A stretch of DNA of 36,019 nucleotides from NCBI RefSeq assembly GCF_013004695.1, contig NZ_JABEMG010000036.1:1-36019 (forward strand). Direction: 5' to 3'. The position numbers and the translations under genes are program-made. This stretch comes from Promicromonospora citrea (lineage in GTDB: Bacteria; Actinomycetota; Actinomycetes; Actinomycetales; Cellulomonadaceae). The notes beneath the pieces were generated by a model, which saw only the letters and a list, made by a program, of their open reading frames with translations, made no database searches and was not told the origin of the DNA. This document shows positions 8,672 to 17,704 of the stretch, piece by piece; the first letter of the stretch is position 1; each line of letters starts with the position of its first letter.

Positions 8672-9664
8672 CTACTTGATGACGAGCAGCTTCGACCGGT
8701 CGAGGGTGAGTGCGACGGCCGCGACGATGATCGCGCCGTAGAGGATCTGCTCGTAGGCCGAGGGCACGCCGACGATCGGCAGTCCCACGCGCAGCAGCGT
8801 GACGACGAGCGCGCCGGCGAGGCTGCGCCACACCGAGCCGTGGCCGCCCGTGATGGCGGTGCCGCCCACGACGATGGCCGCGACGGCCGGGAGGAGCAGG
8901 TTGTCGGCCATGGTCGGGCTCCCGCTGAAGTTCCGGGAGACCAGCATGACGGCCGCCAGCCCCGCGCACGCGCCCGAGAGGGTGAACGCGCCGACCTTGA
9001 CCAGGTCGACGGGCGAGCCGGCGAGACGGGCCGCCGACTCGGAGTACCCGATGGCGCGCACCCAGCTCCCGAGCGGTGTGAGGCCCAGGACGAGCGAGAC
9101 CACCCCGACGACGAGCAGCGCGACGACGAACGCCATCGGCAGCACGCCCGCGAGGTACAGCGTCAGCCAGTGCGTCGCGTCCCGGTCGGACAGCGGGATC
9201 GGCCCGGCGTCGGAGACCACGAGGGCGATCGCCGCGTAGATGCTCATGCCGCCGAGCGTCACGATGAAGGACGGGATGCGCAGCAGCACGTGGGCGACGC
9301 CCTGCAGCAGCCCGATCAGGGCCGTCGCCGCGACGACGGCGGCGAGCGTCACCGCGCCGAGGTCGGGCAGCCAGAGCGCGAACAGCACGGTGGCGAGCGA
9401 GCACAGCGCCGCGATCGACAGGTCGATGCCGCCGCACAGCACGACGACCGTCGCGCCCGCCGCGAGCACGACGAGCGGCGCGGCCGTGCGGACGGCGGCC
9501 GTGAGGCTGCTCAGCGTGAAGAACCCCGGGTCCACGACGGTGAGCGCGGCGAGCAGCACGACGAGCGCGATGAGCGGCATGAACGACGTCAGCCGGCGGC
9601 CCACGGTGGGCCGGGCGACGACCGGCGTGTCGGGAGCCGGCTGGGCGAGGACGGGCGTTGACAC
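8672..9664 (-). CDS. CUT2-family sugar ABC transporter permease (RbsC-like), second permease
   Basis: The 330-residue integral membrane protein belongs to the RbsC/XylH permease family, with about 8-10 hydrophobic segments from residue 30 onward. Family marks include VLCGGIDLSIAA, IPSFIVTLGGMSIYAAIAL and VVGGTAITGGHGSVWRSLAGAL, the last being the coupling region to the ATPase. It starts with GTG one base after the ATPase stop, with AAGGAG ten bases upstream inside the ATPase gene, so translation is coupled. It is the second of two different permeases in the operon, so the importer channel is probably a heterodimer. The ligand is probably a monosaccharide or small sugar acid; sequence alone does not say which. 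Confidence 0.92.
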   Translation of the reverse strand: MSTPVLAQPAPDTPVVARPTVGRRLTSFMPLIALVVLLAALTVVDPGFFTLSSLTAAVRTAAPLVVLAAGATVVVLCGGIDLSIAALCSLATVLFALWLPDLGAVTLAAVVAATALIGLLQGVAHVLLRIPSFIVTLGGMSIYAAIALVVSDAGPIPLSDRDATHWLTLYLAGVLPMAFVVALLVVGVVSLVLGLTPLGSWVRAIGYSESAARLAGSPVDLVKVGAFTLSGACAGLAAVMLVSRNFSGSPTMADNLLLPAVAAIVVGGTAITGGHGSVWRSLAGALVVTLLRVGLPIVGVPSAYEQILYGAIIVAAVALTLDRSKLLVIK

Positions 9665-9665
9665 G

Positions 9666-11221
<1,556 letters not shown>

Positions 11222-11225
<4 letters not shown>

Positions 11226-12244
11226 TTCGTCACCTGGTTCCTACGACGCTGGGGGATGACGGCGGCCGCGACGGCCGCGACGACGATGAGGCCCTGGACG
11301 CCGCCCTGCCAGTACGGGCTGACGCCGACCTGGACGAGCCCGTTGGTCAGGACGGTGACGAGCAGGACGCCGACGGTGGAGTGCAGGATGCCGCCGCGCC
11401 CGCCCGTGAGCAGGGTGCCGCCGACGACGGCGGCCGTGATGGCCGCGAAGTCGTAGCCCTTGCCCGCCTGGACCAGGCCCGCGCCGAGCTGGCTGGTGAC
11501 CATGACGCCCGCGAGCCCGTAGAACGCGCCCGCCAGGGTGAACACGGCCACCTTGTACGGGGCGACCCGCACGCCGGACAGCGCGAGCACCTCCTCGGCG
11601 CCGCCGATCGCGAACGCGTACCGGCCCAGCCGCGTGTACCGCTGCACGGCCCAGGCCACGAGCACGCAGGCCAGCGCGATCCACGTGAGGTGGGCGAGGC
11701 CGGCGAACCGCTCGACGGCCCAGCCCTCGAGCAGCGGGTCGGTGACGTTGGGCTGCACGCCCGCGAACAGGAGGGTCGCCACACCGAGGCCGACGGCGGA
11801 GACGCCGAGCGTCGCCATGAACGACGGCACCTTGAGCAGCACGAGCGCGAGCCCGCTGAGGCACCCGAGCGCGGCCGCCAGGCCCACGGCGACGACGATG
11901 CCGACGAGCCCCAGGTCGTTGTCGTTGCGGTTGTTGGCGACCAGGAGCGCCACGGTGATCGCGGACGCCCCCATGATCCCGGGGGCGGACAGGTCGATGG
12001 ACCCCGTCATGAGCACGAAGCTGATGCCGCAGGCCACCACGGCGAGCACCGCGGCGGCGTCGAGCACGTTCTGCACGTTGGAGACCGTCCGGAAGCCGGG
12101 GCTGAGCGCGGCGAAGACGCCGAACAGGACGACGAGCGCGATCGGCGGGCCCGCGTCCCGCAGGGACACCCCCCGCCGGGGCCGGGGGCGTCGGGCAGGG
12201 GGCACGACCTCGGTGTCGGCCTCGGCGGGGGATGTCATGGTCAC
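11222..12244 (-). CDS. CUT2-family sugar ABC transporter permease (RbsC-like), first permease
   Basis: The protein has about 340 residues, a charged cytosolic N-terminus rich in Pro/Arg (residues 1-25), and then the hydrophobic core of the RbsC family. Family marks are FVLMTGSIDLSAPGIMG, VPSFMATLGVSAVGLG and VVGGTLLTGGRGG, the EAA-like coupling loop. The GTG at 12242-12244 overlaps the binding-protein stop in a GTGA and is chosen over an in-frame ATG six bases later (12236-12238), because the nearest purine-rich site suits it better; the ATG remains possible. It pairs with the permease at 8672-9664 in a heteromeric importer. Confidence 0.92.
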
Positions 12245-13332
12245 GAGATCGCGCCCTGCGACCGGCTGAAGAGGTTGTCGCAGGCGAAGTCCTCGGCGCT
12301 CGTCTCCGGGGAGACGAAGTCGGCGACGTTGTCCTGCCTGATGAGGAACTGCTCCGCGAACCAGGCACGGTCCTCGTCGGCGATGTCCTCGGCGGCGAGC
12401 TCGCCCGTGGCGACGCAGTAGCCGATGGCCAGGCCGATGCCGCCCTGCCACGGGCCGTCGCTGGAGACGGTGGCCGTCATGGTGCCGTCCTCGATCGCGG
12501 TGAGCGCGTCGGGGACCGCGTCGATGCCGACCACGGCGACGTCGTCGCGCCCTGCCTGCTGCAGCGCCTCGAGCGCGCCGAGCGCCATGTCGTCGTTGGC
12601 CGCCCAGATGCCCTTGATGTCGTCGCCGTGCTTGGTGAGCAGGGTCTTGGTGACCTCGAGGGCCTCGGCGCGGGAGAAGTTCGCCGTCTGGTCGTCGAGC
12701 AGCTCGACGTCGGGGTTGGCCGCGAGCGACTCCTCGAGCCCGGCGAACCGGTCCTTGGCCGCGCCGGTGTCGAGGATGCCCTGGAGGGCGACGATGCCGC
12801 CGGACCCACCGATGGCCTCGGCCAGCGCGTCACCGATCTGCTTGCCGGACGCCACGCCGTCGTAGGTGATGTGGGAGAGCCAGTGGTCGTACTCGGTGAC
12901 GTCGAGGTCGGCCGGCTTGTTCCACTGGGTGACGAGGTAGGCGCCCGCCGCCTGCGCGCCCTCCACGATGGGCGGCGTGTCGGAGTCGCCGTTGGGCAGC
13001 ACGTTGAGCACGAGGCACTCCGTGTCGCCGGCCAGGAGCTGGCTGATCTGCTCCTGCTGGCGCGTGGAGTCGCCGTCGTAGGTGAGGCGCTCCTGGGTGA
13101 GGCCGACCTGCTCGGCGAAGGCGTCGCCGCCGTCGAGCCACGAGGCCTCGTAGGGGTTGGACTCGTTGCGGACCTGGCCCACGAGCTGCACGTCGGCCGG
13201 GTCGCAGGCGGCAGCGGCCTCGCCGCCGCCCGCGGCGCCGCCGCCGGCGGCCGTCTCGGTGCAGCCGGTGAGCACGGCGGCCGCCAGGGCCACGCCGAGG
13301 GCGGCGGCCGTGGGTCGAGAGGTGAACTTCAT
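12241..13332 (-). CDS. Sugar ABC transporter substrate-binding lipoprotein (periplasmic-binding-protein type I fold)
   Basis: The protein has 363 residues. The N-terminus MKFTSRPT, a hydrophobic run and the lipobox LTGC put the lipidated Cys at residue 24, so it is anchored outside the membrane. The body is a RbsB-like type I binding fold: VQLVGQVRNESNPYEASW near the start, IWAANDDMALGALEAL and VVGIDAVPDAL in the second lobe. A Gly/Ala linker follows the lipobox. It is the first gene of the transporter set, 57 bases after kduD, preceded by GAGGATCAACG. The 13 bases across its start are identical to those at the ThuA-oxidase start. The ligand is unknown; the operon suggests a sugar acid, uronate or sugar aldehyde. 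Confidence 0.93.
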   Translation of the reverse strand: MKFTSRPTAAALGVALAAAVLTGCTETAAGGGAAGGGEAAAACDPADVQLVGQVRNESNPYEASWLDGGDAFAEQVGLTQERLTYDGDSTRQQEQISQLLAGDTECLVLNVLPNGDSDTPPIVEGAQAAGAYLVTQWNKPADLDVTEYDHWLSHITYDGVASGKQIGDALAEAIGGSGGIVALQGILDTGAAKDRFAGLEESLAANPDVELLDDQTANFSRAEALEVTKTLLTKHGDDIKGIWAANDDMALGALEALQQAGRDDVAVVGIDAVPDALTAIEDGTMTATVSSDGPWQGGIGLAIGYCVATGELAAEDIADEDRAWFAEQFLIRQDNVADFVSPETSAEDFACDNLFSRSQGAIS

Positions 13333-13389
13333 CGTTGATCCTCGATCTCTGTTCGGTGCCGGTGACCGGCTCTGGGGGTGAGGCAGGGT

Positions 13390-14157
13390 TCAGCGGGCCA
13401 TCCAGCCTCCGTCGACGGCCAGGACGTGGCCGTTGACGTAGTCGGCGGCGGAGGAGCTGAGGAAGACGGCAGCTCCGGCGATGTCCTCGGGCGTACCCCA
13501 GCGGCCTGCCGGGATGCGCTCGAGGATCGAGCGTGAGCGGTCCGCGTCCTCGCGGAGCGCAGCGGTGTTGTCGGTGACCATGTAGCCGGGCGCGATGGCG
13601 TTGACCTGCACGCCGTGCGGGCCCCACTCGTTGGCCAGCGCCTTGGTCAGCCCGGCCACGGCGTGCTTGGAGGCGGCGTAGGACGCCACGCGCAGGCCGC
13701 CCTGGAAGGAGAGCAGGCTCGCGATGCTGACGACCTTGCCGTGGCCGCGCTCGACCATGGGCCGGCCGAGCTGCCGGGTGAGGAAGAAGAGGCCGTCGAG
13801 GTTGACGTCGAGCACGCGCCGCCAGGCGTCCCTGCCGACGTCGACCGCGTCCTCGCGGTCGATGACGCCCGCGTTGTTGACCAGCACGTCGACCTGACGG
13901 CCGGCGACCAGGTCGGCGCCGACCTGCTCGACGGCGTCCAGGTCGCCGACGTCGAGGTCGACGACGTCGACCTTCGCACCCGCCTCCGCGACGAGGTCGC
14001 GCGTCACGTCCTGCCGACCGGGACGGCCGAGCAGGACGACGTCGGCACCGGCGCGCGCCAGGCCGACGGCGACCGCCTGGCCGAGCCCGCGGCCCGCGCC
14101 CGTCACGGCGGCGCAGCGGCCGTGCAGGTCGAAGGGTGAGGGCGGCGCGATGGTCAC
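13390..14157 (-). CDS. kduD: 2-dehydro-3-deoxy-D-gluconate 5-dehydrogenase (KduD-type SDR)
   Basis: The 255-residue short-chain dehydrogenase has TGAGRGLG (19-26) for NAD(P) binding, NNAG (94-97), and the catalytic Ser147, Tyr160 and Lys164. The stretch SLLSFQGG plus PAGRWGTPEDIAG and the ending VDGGWMAR follow the enterobacterial KduD pattern closely, which is more specific than generic SDR motifs. KduD interconverts 2,5-diketo-3-deoxygluconate and 2-keto-3-deoxygluconate downstream of KduI. Its GTG start overlaps the kduI stop (GTGA), confirming the pair. KDG kinase and aldolase genes are not in this window. Confidence 0.93.
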   Translation of the reverse strand: MTIAPPSPFDLHGRCAAVTGAGRGLGQAVAVGLARAGADVVLLGRPGRQDVTRDLVAEAGAKVDVVDLDVGDLDAVEQVGADLVAGRQVDVLVNNAGVIDREDAVDVGRDAWRRVLDVNLDGLFFLTRQLGRPMVERGHGKVVSIASLLSFQGGLRVASYAASKHAVAGLTKALANEWGPHGVQVNAIAPGYMVTDNTAALREDADRSRSILERIPAGRWGTPEDIAGAAVFLSSSAADYVNGHVLAVDGGWMAR

Positions 14158-14972
14158 AGGTCCTCCAGGGCGACGGGGCTGAGGTCCGTGTAGACGTTGT
14201 TCTCCCCGGCCATCGCCCAGATGAAGGCGTACGAGCCGGTGCCTGCGCCCGCGTGGATCGACCACGGCGGCGAGATGACGGCCTCGCGGTTGCGCACCAC
14301 GAGGTGCCGCGTGGCGCCGGGCTCGCCCATGAGGTGGAACACCCGCGCGTCCTCGTCGAGGTCGACGTAGCAGTAGATCTCGGTGCGCCGGTCGTGCAGG
14401 TGGGGCGGCACGGTGTTCCAGACGGACCCGGGGGCGATGACGGTGACGCCGAGCTGGAGCACCGAGGACTTCACGTCCTGCCCCCACACGTACCGGTAGA
14501 GGCTGCGTTCGTTGGCCGTCTCGGCGGAGCCCAGCGCGACGGGCTCGACCTCGGCGTTGCGCAGCAGGCGCGTGGGGTAGGTCGCGTGCGCGGGCGCGGA
14601 GACGAAGTAGAAGGCGGCGTCGGCGCCGCCGAAGGAGACCTCGCTCCCCCGCCCGACGAAGAGGCCGTCGAGGTGGTCCAGCTCGAACTTCTCGTCGCCC
14701 ACGACGACGTGCCCCGTGCCGCCGACGTTGATGACGCCCAGCTCGCGACCCTCGAGGTGGGAGCCGGTGCCCAGCACCTCGGACCAGGCCGGCAGCTCCA
14801 GCTCGTCCGCACCGGGCACCGCCCCGCCGACGACGAGGCGGTCGTCGTGCGTGTACGTGCCGTGCACCTCGCCGGGCACGAAGAGGTCGGGGACGAGGAA
14901 GCTCTCCCGGAGGTCCGCGGTGGTGGCCGTCTCCGCGGAGGACGGAGATGTCGAGTATCGAACCTGGATCAC
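14154..14972 (-). CDS. kduI: 5-dehydro-4-deoxy-D-glucuronate isomerase
   Basis: The 272-residue bicupin enzyme isomerises 5-keto-4-deoxyuronate, from unsaturated uronides, to 2,5-diketo-3-deoxygluconate. E. coli KduI has also been reported to act on hexuronates. The zinc ligands are visible: His191, His193, Glu198 (HLHDRRTE) and His240 (SIHAG). Other family blocks are ELGVINVGGTG, APAHATYPT and VISPPWSIHAG. I chose the GTG at 14970-14972 because GAGGGG lies seven bases upstream; a TTG at 14987 would add five residues and would place the start inside that ribosome site. It is the first gene of the operon, about 44 bases from the predicted transcription start. Confidence 0.94.
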   Translation of the reverse strand: MIQVRYSTSPSSAETATTADLRESFLVPDLFVPGEVHGTYTHDDRLVVGGAVPGADELELPAWSEVLGTGSHLEGRELGVINVGGTGHVVVGDEKFELDHLDGLFVGRGSEVSFGGADAAFYFVSAPAHATYPTRLLRNAEVEPVALGSAETANERSLYRYVWGQDVKSSVLQLGVTVIAPGSVWNTVPPHLHDRRTEIYCYVDLDEDARVFHLMGEPGATRHLVVRNREAVISPPWSIHAGAGTGSYAFIWAMAGENNVYTDLSPVALEDL

Positions 14973-14988
14973 GAAGTCGCCCCTCAAG

Positions 14989-15052
14989 TTGTGAACTGTG
15001 TTCGGCTATGTGAACTGCCCCGACCCTAGACGTGACCTGGCTCACGGGTCAA
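14989..15052 (-). promoter_or_regulatory. kdu operon promoter with IclR-type direct-repeat operator
   Basis: Read leftward, TTGACC (15052-15047), an 18-base spacer and TAGGGT (15028-15023) make a near-consensus housekeeping promoter starting near 15016. Two repeats of AGTTCACAW (15016-15008 and 14997-14989), 19 bases apart or about two helical turns, cover the start site. A related AGTTCGCAT at 15082-15074 lies upstream. This fits repression by the divergent IclR protein; the sites are seen, the binding is inferred. Confidence 0.65.
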
Positions 15053-15073
15053 GGGGCGGAAACCTGTCCATGT

Positions 15074-15093
15074 ATGCGAACTCGCGGTAGTGT
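15074..15093 (+). promoter_or_regulatory. Possible iclR promoter -10 with overlapping operator-like box
   Basis: TAGTGT at 15088-15093 is a reasonable -10 for the rightward regulator gene. The -35 region is weak. The operator-like box ATGCGAACT (15074-15082) lies in the spacer, which would suit autoregulation. Confidence 0.4.
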
Positions 15094-15146
15094 CAGAATC
15101 ACCCGGGAGCGCCGACCGGGTCCCGGAGCAGCACCGAAGGAGAGTC

Positions 15147-15944
15147 ATGCAGCGTCACACGGAGCCTCGCGGTCAGTCGTCGAGCGAGGCCGGGCCGGTC
15201 AAGTCAGCGGCCCGCGCCCTCGACCTGCTGGACGACATCGCGGCCAACGGCCCCGGCACGCAGCTCCAGCTCTCGACGCGGCTCGGCATCCCCAAGAGCA
15301 GCCTGCACGCGCTGCTGCGCACCATGACCGACCGGGGGTGGCTCGAGACCGACCCGACCGGCAGCGTCTACCAGCTCGGCATCCACTCGCTCGTGGTCAG
15401 CTCGGCCTACCTGGACGGCGACCCCGTGCTGGCCCGCGCGACGGCGGTGCTCGACGAGGTCGCCGCCGCCACCGAGGAGACCGTGCACCTGGGCCGCCTC
15501 GACGGCGCCGACGTCATCTACACCGCCAAGCGGGAGTCGGTGCACCCGCTGCGCATGCACTCCGCCGTCGGGCGCCGGCTGCCCGCGTACGCGACGTCGC
15601 TGGGCCGCGCGATCCTCGCGGAGCTGCCGCCCGAGTCGCGCGCCGACCTGGTGCCGGAGCAGATCGCGGCGATCACCCCGCACACGACCACCGACAAGGA
15701 CAAGGTGCTCGAGATCATCGACCAGGCGGCCTACCAGGGCTACGCCACGGAGAGCGAGGAGTCGTGCCTCGGCGTGCGGTGCTTCGGCGTCGCGCTGCCG
15801 TTCCGGCGGGACGCCGTCGACGCCATGAGCGTCGCCGTGCCGATCAGCCGGCTGGGCGACGGGCGTCAGGACTTCATCATCGAGACGCTGCTCAGCGTGC
15901 GGTCCCGCCTCACGGCCCTCCAGGGCCACTCGCTGGTCCGCTGA
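15147..15944 (+). CDS. IclR-family transcriptional regulator (KdgR-like by context)
   Basis: The 265-residue protein has an N-terminal winged helix-turn-helix (about 18-80; KSAARALDLLDDI, LGIPKSSLHALLRTM, YQLGIH). An IclR effector-binding domain follows (about 95-255; GRAILAELPPE, ESCLGVRCFGVALPF, MSVAVPISRL). The ATG at 15147 follows AAGGAGAG, so longer upstream starts are unlikely. It is divergent from kduI. IclR-type KdgR proteins control kduI and kduD in enterobacteria with 2-keto-3-deoxygluconate as inducer; the same role is inferred here from position and from the repeats in the shared promoter. Confidence 0.93.
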   Translation: MQRHTEPRGQSSSEAGPVKSAARALDLLDDIAANGPGTQLQLSTRLGIPKSSLHALLRTMTDRGWLETDPTGSVYQLGIHSLVVSSAYLDGDPVLARATAVLDEVAAATEETVHLGRLDGADVIYTAKRESVHPLRMHSAVGRRLPAYATSLGRAILAELPPESRADLVPEQIAAITPHTTTDKDKVLEIIDQAAYQGYATESEESCLGVRCFGVALPFRRDAVDAMSVAVPISRLGDGRQDFIIETLLSVRSRLTALQGHSLVR

Positions 15945-16003
15945 GAGCGAGCCAGGTCGTTCTCGGTCGCGACGCTCGCCGCCGTGCCGGGACGTCGGCA
16001 GAG

Positions 16004-16348
16004 TCAGGCCGCCGGGCGGTGGAGCTGGTGGGCCGGGGCGACCGACGCGAGCGCCGCGTCGAGGACCTCCGGCGTCAGCCCGGCCTGGGCGACCTGCGCA
16101 GTGACGGTGCCGAGCACCTGGTCGGACACTGCCCAGAGCGGCAGGCCCGCACGGTGGGCCACGTCCAGCAGGAGCTGCTCCGCCGTGGCGTCGTCGATCC
16201 CGCGCATCACGGCGACGAGGCTCTTGACCCGTTCGACGGCGACGTCTCCGACGATCAGCGCGTGCGACTCGTCGGTGTCCAGATGGGCGGGCGACGGGTA
16301 GGTGAGCGACATGGGGACCCCCGGATCAAGGATCTGGAGCCGCTTCAT
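16004..16348 (-). CDS. Small ANTAR-like RNA-binding protein, about 102-114 aa
   Basis: The C-terminal half (VERVKSLVAVMRGIDDATAEQLLLDVAHRAGLPLWAVSDQVL) has the three-helix spacing of an ANTAR domain, which in this phylum often binds RNA as an antiterminator. The match is by pattern and not strong. No PAS, GAF or receiver domain precedes it; the first 35 residues hold DTDESHALIVGD only. The ATG at 16346-16348 gives 114 residues. An internal ATG at 16310-16312 with GGGGG five bases upstream is a credible alternative giving 102. It is convergent with iclR and has no evident target nearby. Confidence 0.6.
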   Translation of the reverse strand: MKRLQILDPGVPMSLTYPSPAHLDTDESHALIVGDVAVERVKSLVAVMRGIDDATAEQLLLDVAHRAGLPLWAVSDQVLGTVTAQVAQAGLTPEVLDAALASVAPAHQLHRPAA

Positions 16349-16528
16349 GACCCCGAGCCATAGAGGTTAGAGCACATTCACCCAAAAAGGCAATACCGGG
16401 CAGTCTTGGCATCCCCGCCGGGTGATCTTCGCGGGCAGGACCGGTTCGGGATGCGAGTGAGTGCAAACAGGACGAACGTTGAAATATCGGCGGCGCGCAC
16501 AGCACCGCCTTCACCAAGGAGGTAACCG

Positions 16529-16678
16529 ATGCCGTCCTGGCTCATCCTCATCATCATCGGCGTGGTTCTCGTCATCCTGGGAGTCGCGACCGAGATCGGC
16601 CAGTTCCTCATCTGGATCGGCGTGGCCGTGCTGGTGATCAGCCTCGTGCTCGGACTCGCCCGACGTACCCGGACGTGA
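16529..16678 (+). CDS. 49-residue hydrophobic membrane peptide (DUF6131-like)
   Basis: A near-perfect ribosome site (AAGGAGGT, six bases before ATG) introduces a 49-residue protein that is almost entirely two membrane helices (residues 3-20 and 23-42). A short turn (TEIGQF) separates them and the end is basic (ARRTRT). Small proteins of this form are common in actinobacteria and are annotated DUF6131; no function is known. The gene stands alone between a 180-base upstream gap and a strong terminator. Confidence 0.85.
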   Translation: MPSWLILIIIGVVLVILGVATEIGQFLIWIGVAVLVISLVLGLARRTRT

Positions 16679-16693
16679 CGTGACACCTCCCAC

Positions 16694-16731
16694 GCAGGGC
16701 CCGGCCGGTGAGCTCACCGGCCGGGCCCTGC
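16694..16731. terminator. 38-base perfect palindrome after the small membrane peptide
   Basis: Two 19-base arms meeting at GAG/CTC (16694-16712 and 16713-16731) form a perfect inverted repeat 15 bases after the stop. It lacks a T-run and most likely acts as an intrinsic terminator. Confidence 0.8.
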
Positions 16732-16759
16732 TGTCTGCGCGGCGGGCCGCCCCGGTCTG

Positions 16760-16882
16760 ATGGGCGCCCTCCTGGGGCTGGCCTCGGCCGGCCTGACCCT
16801 GCTGCGCGAACGGCCCGAGCCCGCGCAGCGCCTCGGCCTGGTGCTGGGGCTGACCGCGTGCGCGCTGCTCGTGGTGCCGTGA
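16760..16882 (+). CDS. Possible 40-residue membrane peptide
   Basis: An ATG-initiated frame encodes two hydrophobic segments (GALLGLASAGLTLL and RLGLVLGLTACALLVV) around a charged RERPEPAQR turn. No ribosome site is visible and the gene follows a terminator, so it may be a chance frame or a remnant. Confidence 0.3.
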   Translation: MGALLGLASAGLTLLRERPEPAQRLGLVLGLTACALLVVP

Positions 16883-16898
16883 GCACGGCACGGCGCGC

Positions 16899-17330
16899 CT
16901 AGAGTGCCGGCGAGCGCCGCTCGTACCCGCCGACCAGCCGGACGACGACCGGCTCGCCCGCCGTGCGCACCTCGGCCACGTCCGCCCAGTCCACGAGGAA
17001 CGTGCCACGGTGCCTGCGCCGCACGAGCTGCGGGATCGGCCAGGGCGAGCGCACGTCCGTCCGCTCGTACCCGAGGAACGAGCCACCGCTCCGCGGGCTG
17101 ACCAGCAGCCCCACCAGCCGCGCCGCGCCGACCTCGTCCCGCGCGGCGGTGTGCTCGCTCAGCGGCTCGTCCGGGTTCTCCCGGTCCTCCTCGCCGCCCT
17201 CGCCGCCGCTCCCGCCGTCGCCGTCCTCCGGCTCGGTCACGGCGAGCGCGAAGCGCACGTCTACGACCACGCCCACGCGGGTGCCGTCCGGCTCCTCCAC
17301 GCGCGCGTCGAGCAGGTCCCCCACGTTCAT
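16899..17330 (-). CDS. PRC-barrel-like protein, 143 aa
   Basis: The N-terminus MNVGDLLDARVEEPDGTRVGVVVDVRF is the strand-turn-strand pattern of a PRC-barrel. An acidic, low-complexity insert (about 34-55, rich in Glu, Asp and Gly) follows, and then a second beta region (VGLLVSPRSGGSFLGYER through VVVRLVGGYERR). The ATG overlaps the stop of the gene before it (ATGA), so it is translated with the neighbouring PRC-like gene and the transporter. The function is unknown. PRC-barrel domains otherwise occur in RimM and in photosynthetic and stress proteins. Confidence 0.7.
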   Translation of the reverse strand: MNVGDLLDARVEEPDGTRVGVVVDVRFALAVTEPEDGDGGSGGEGGEEDRENPDEPLSEHTAARDEVGAARLVGLLVSPRSGGSFLGYERTDVRSPWPIPQLVRRRHRGTFLVDWADVAEVRTAGEPVVVRLVGGYERRSPAL

Positions 17331-17704
17331 CCGTCCGCCTCCGCGTCGTGCCTGCCGCCGGGGAGCCGGCCCACGACGTGGTCGCGGAGCCAGAGCTCGA
17401 CCCAGTCCGCGTCCAGCTCGTCGGACCGCACGGACAGCTCGATGGCCGTGCCGACGTGCGCGACGTCCGACCACGCGATGCGCGGCAGCCGCGAGGCCGG
17501 GACGGCGCCGCCGAACAGCCGCGTGAACAGCGTCGGGCCGACGAGGATCGCGCCGACCTGGGCCGCCTCGCCCGGCCGCGCCTCCTGGCCGTCGGGTCCG
17601 GTGAGCTCCAGGTCGTCGACGGCGCGCACGGGTTCGCCGTCCGCGTCCAGGACCTGCCGGCTGAGCAGGTGCAGCCGGGCGTCGACGAGGCGTTCGCGCG
17701 TCAC
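17327..17704 (-). CDS. PRC-barrel-like protein, 125 aa
   Basis: This is a paralogue-like partner of the next gene. VDARLHLLSRQVLDADGEPVRAVDDLEL is the PRC-barrel core; VGAILVGPTLFTRLF and PRIAWSDVAHVGTAIEL resemble the corresponding middle and WADVAEV segments of its neighbour. It ends with an acidic WVELWLRDHVVGRLPGG tail. The GTG start overlaps the transporter stop (GTGA) and its own stop overlaps the next ATG. No signal peptide is present, so it should be cytosolic, perhaps at the transporter's inner face (inference). Confidence 0.7.
   Translation of the reverse strand: MTRERLVDARLHLLSRQVLDADGEPVRAVDDLELTGPDGQEARPGEAAQVGAILVGPTLFTRLFGGAVPASRLPRIAWSDVAHVGTAIELSVRSDELDADWVELWLRDHVVGRLPGGRHDAEADG

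Noticed and set aside
16326-16517. Minus-strand 63-codon frame upstream of the ANTAR-like gene
   Set aside because: No ribosome site or family features; overlaps the 5' region of two better genes.
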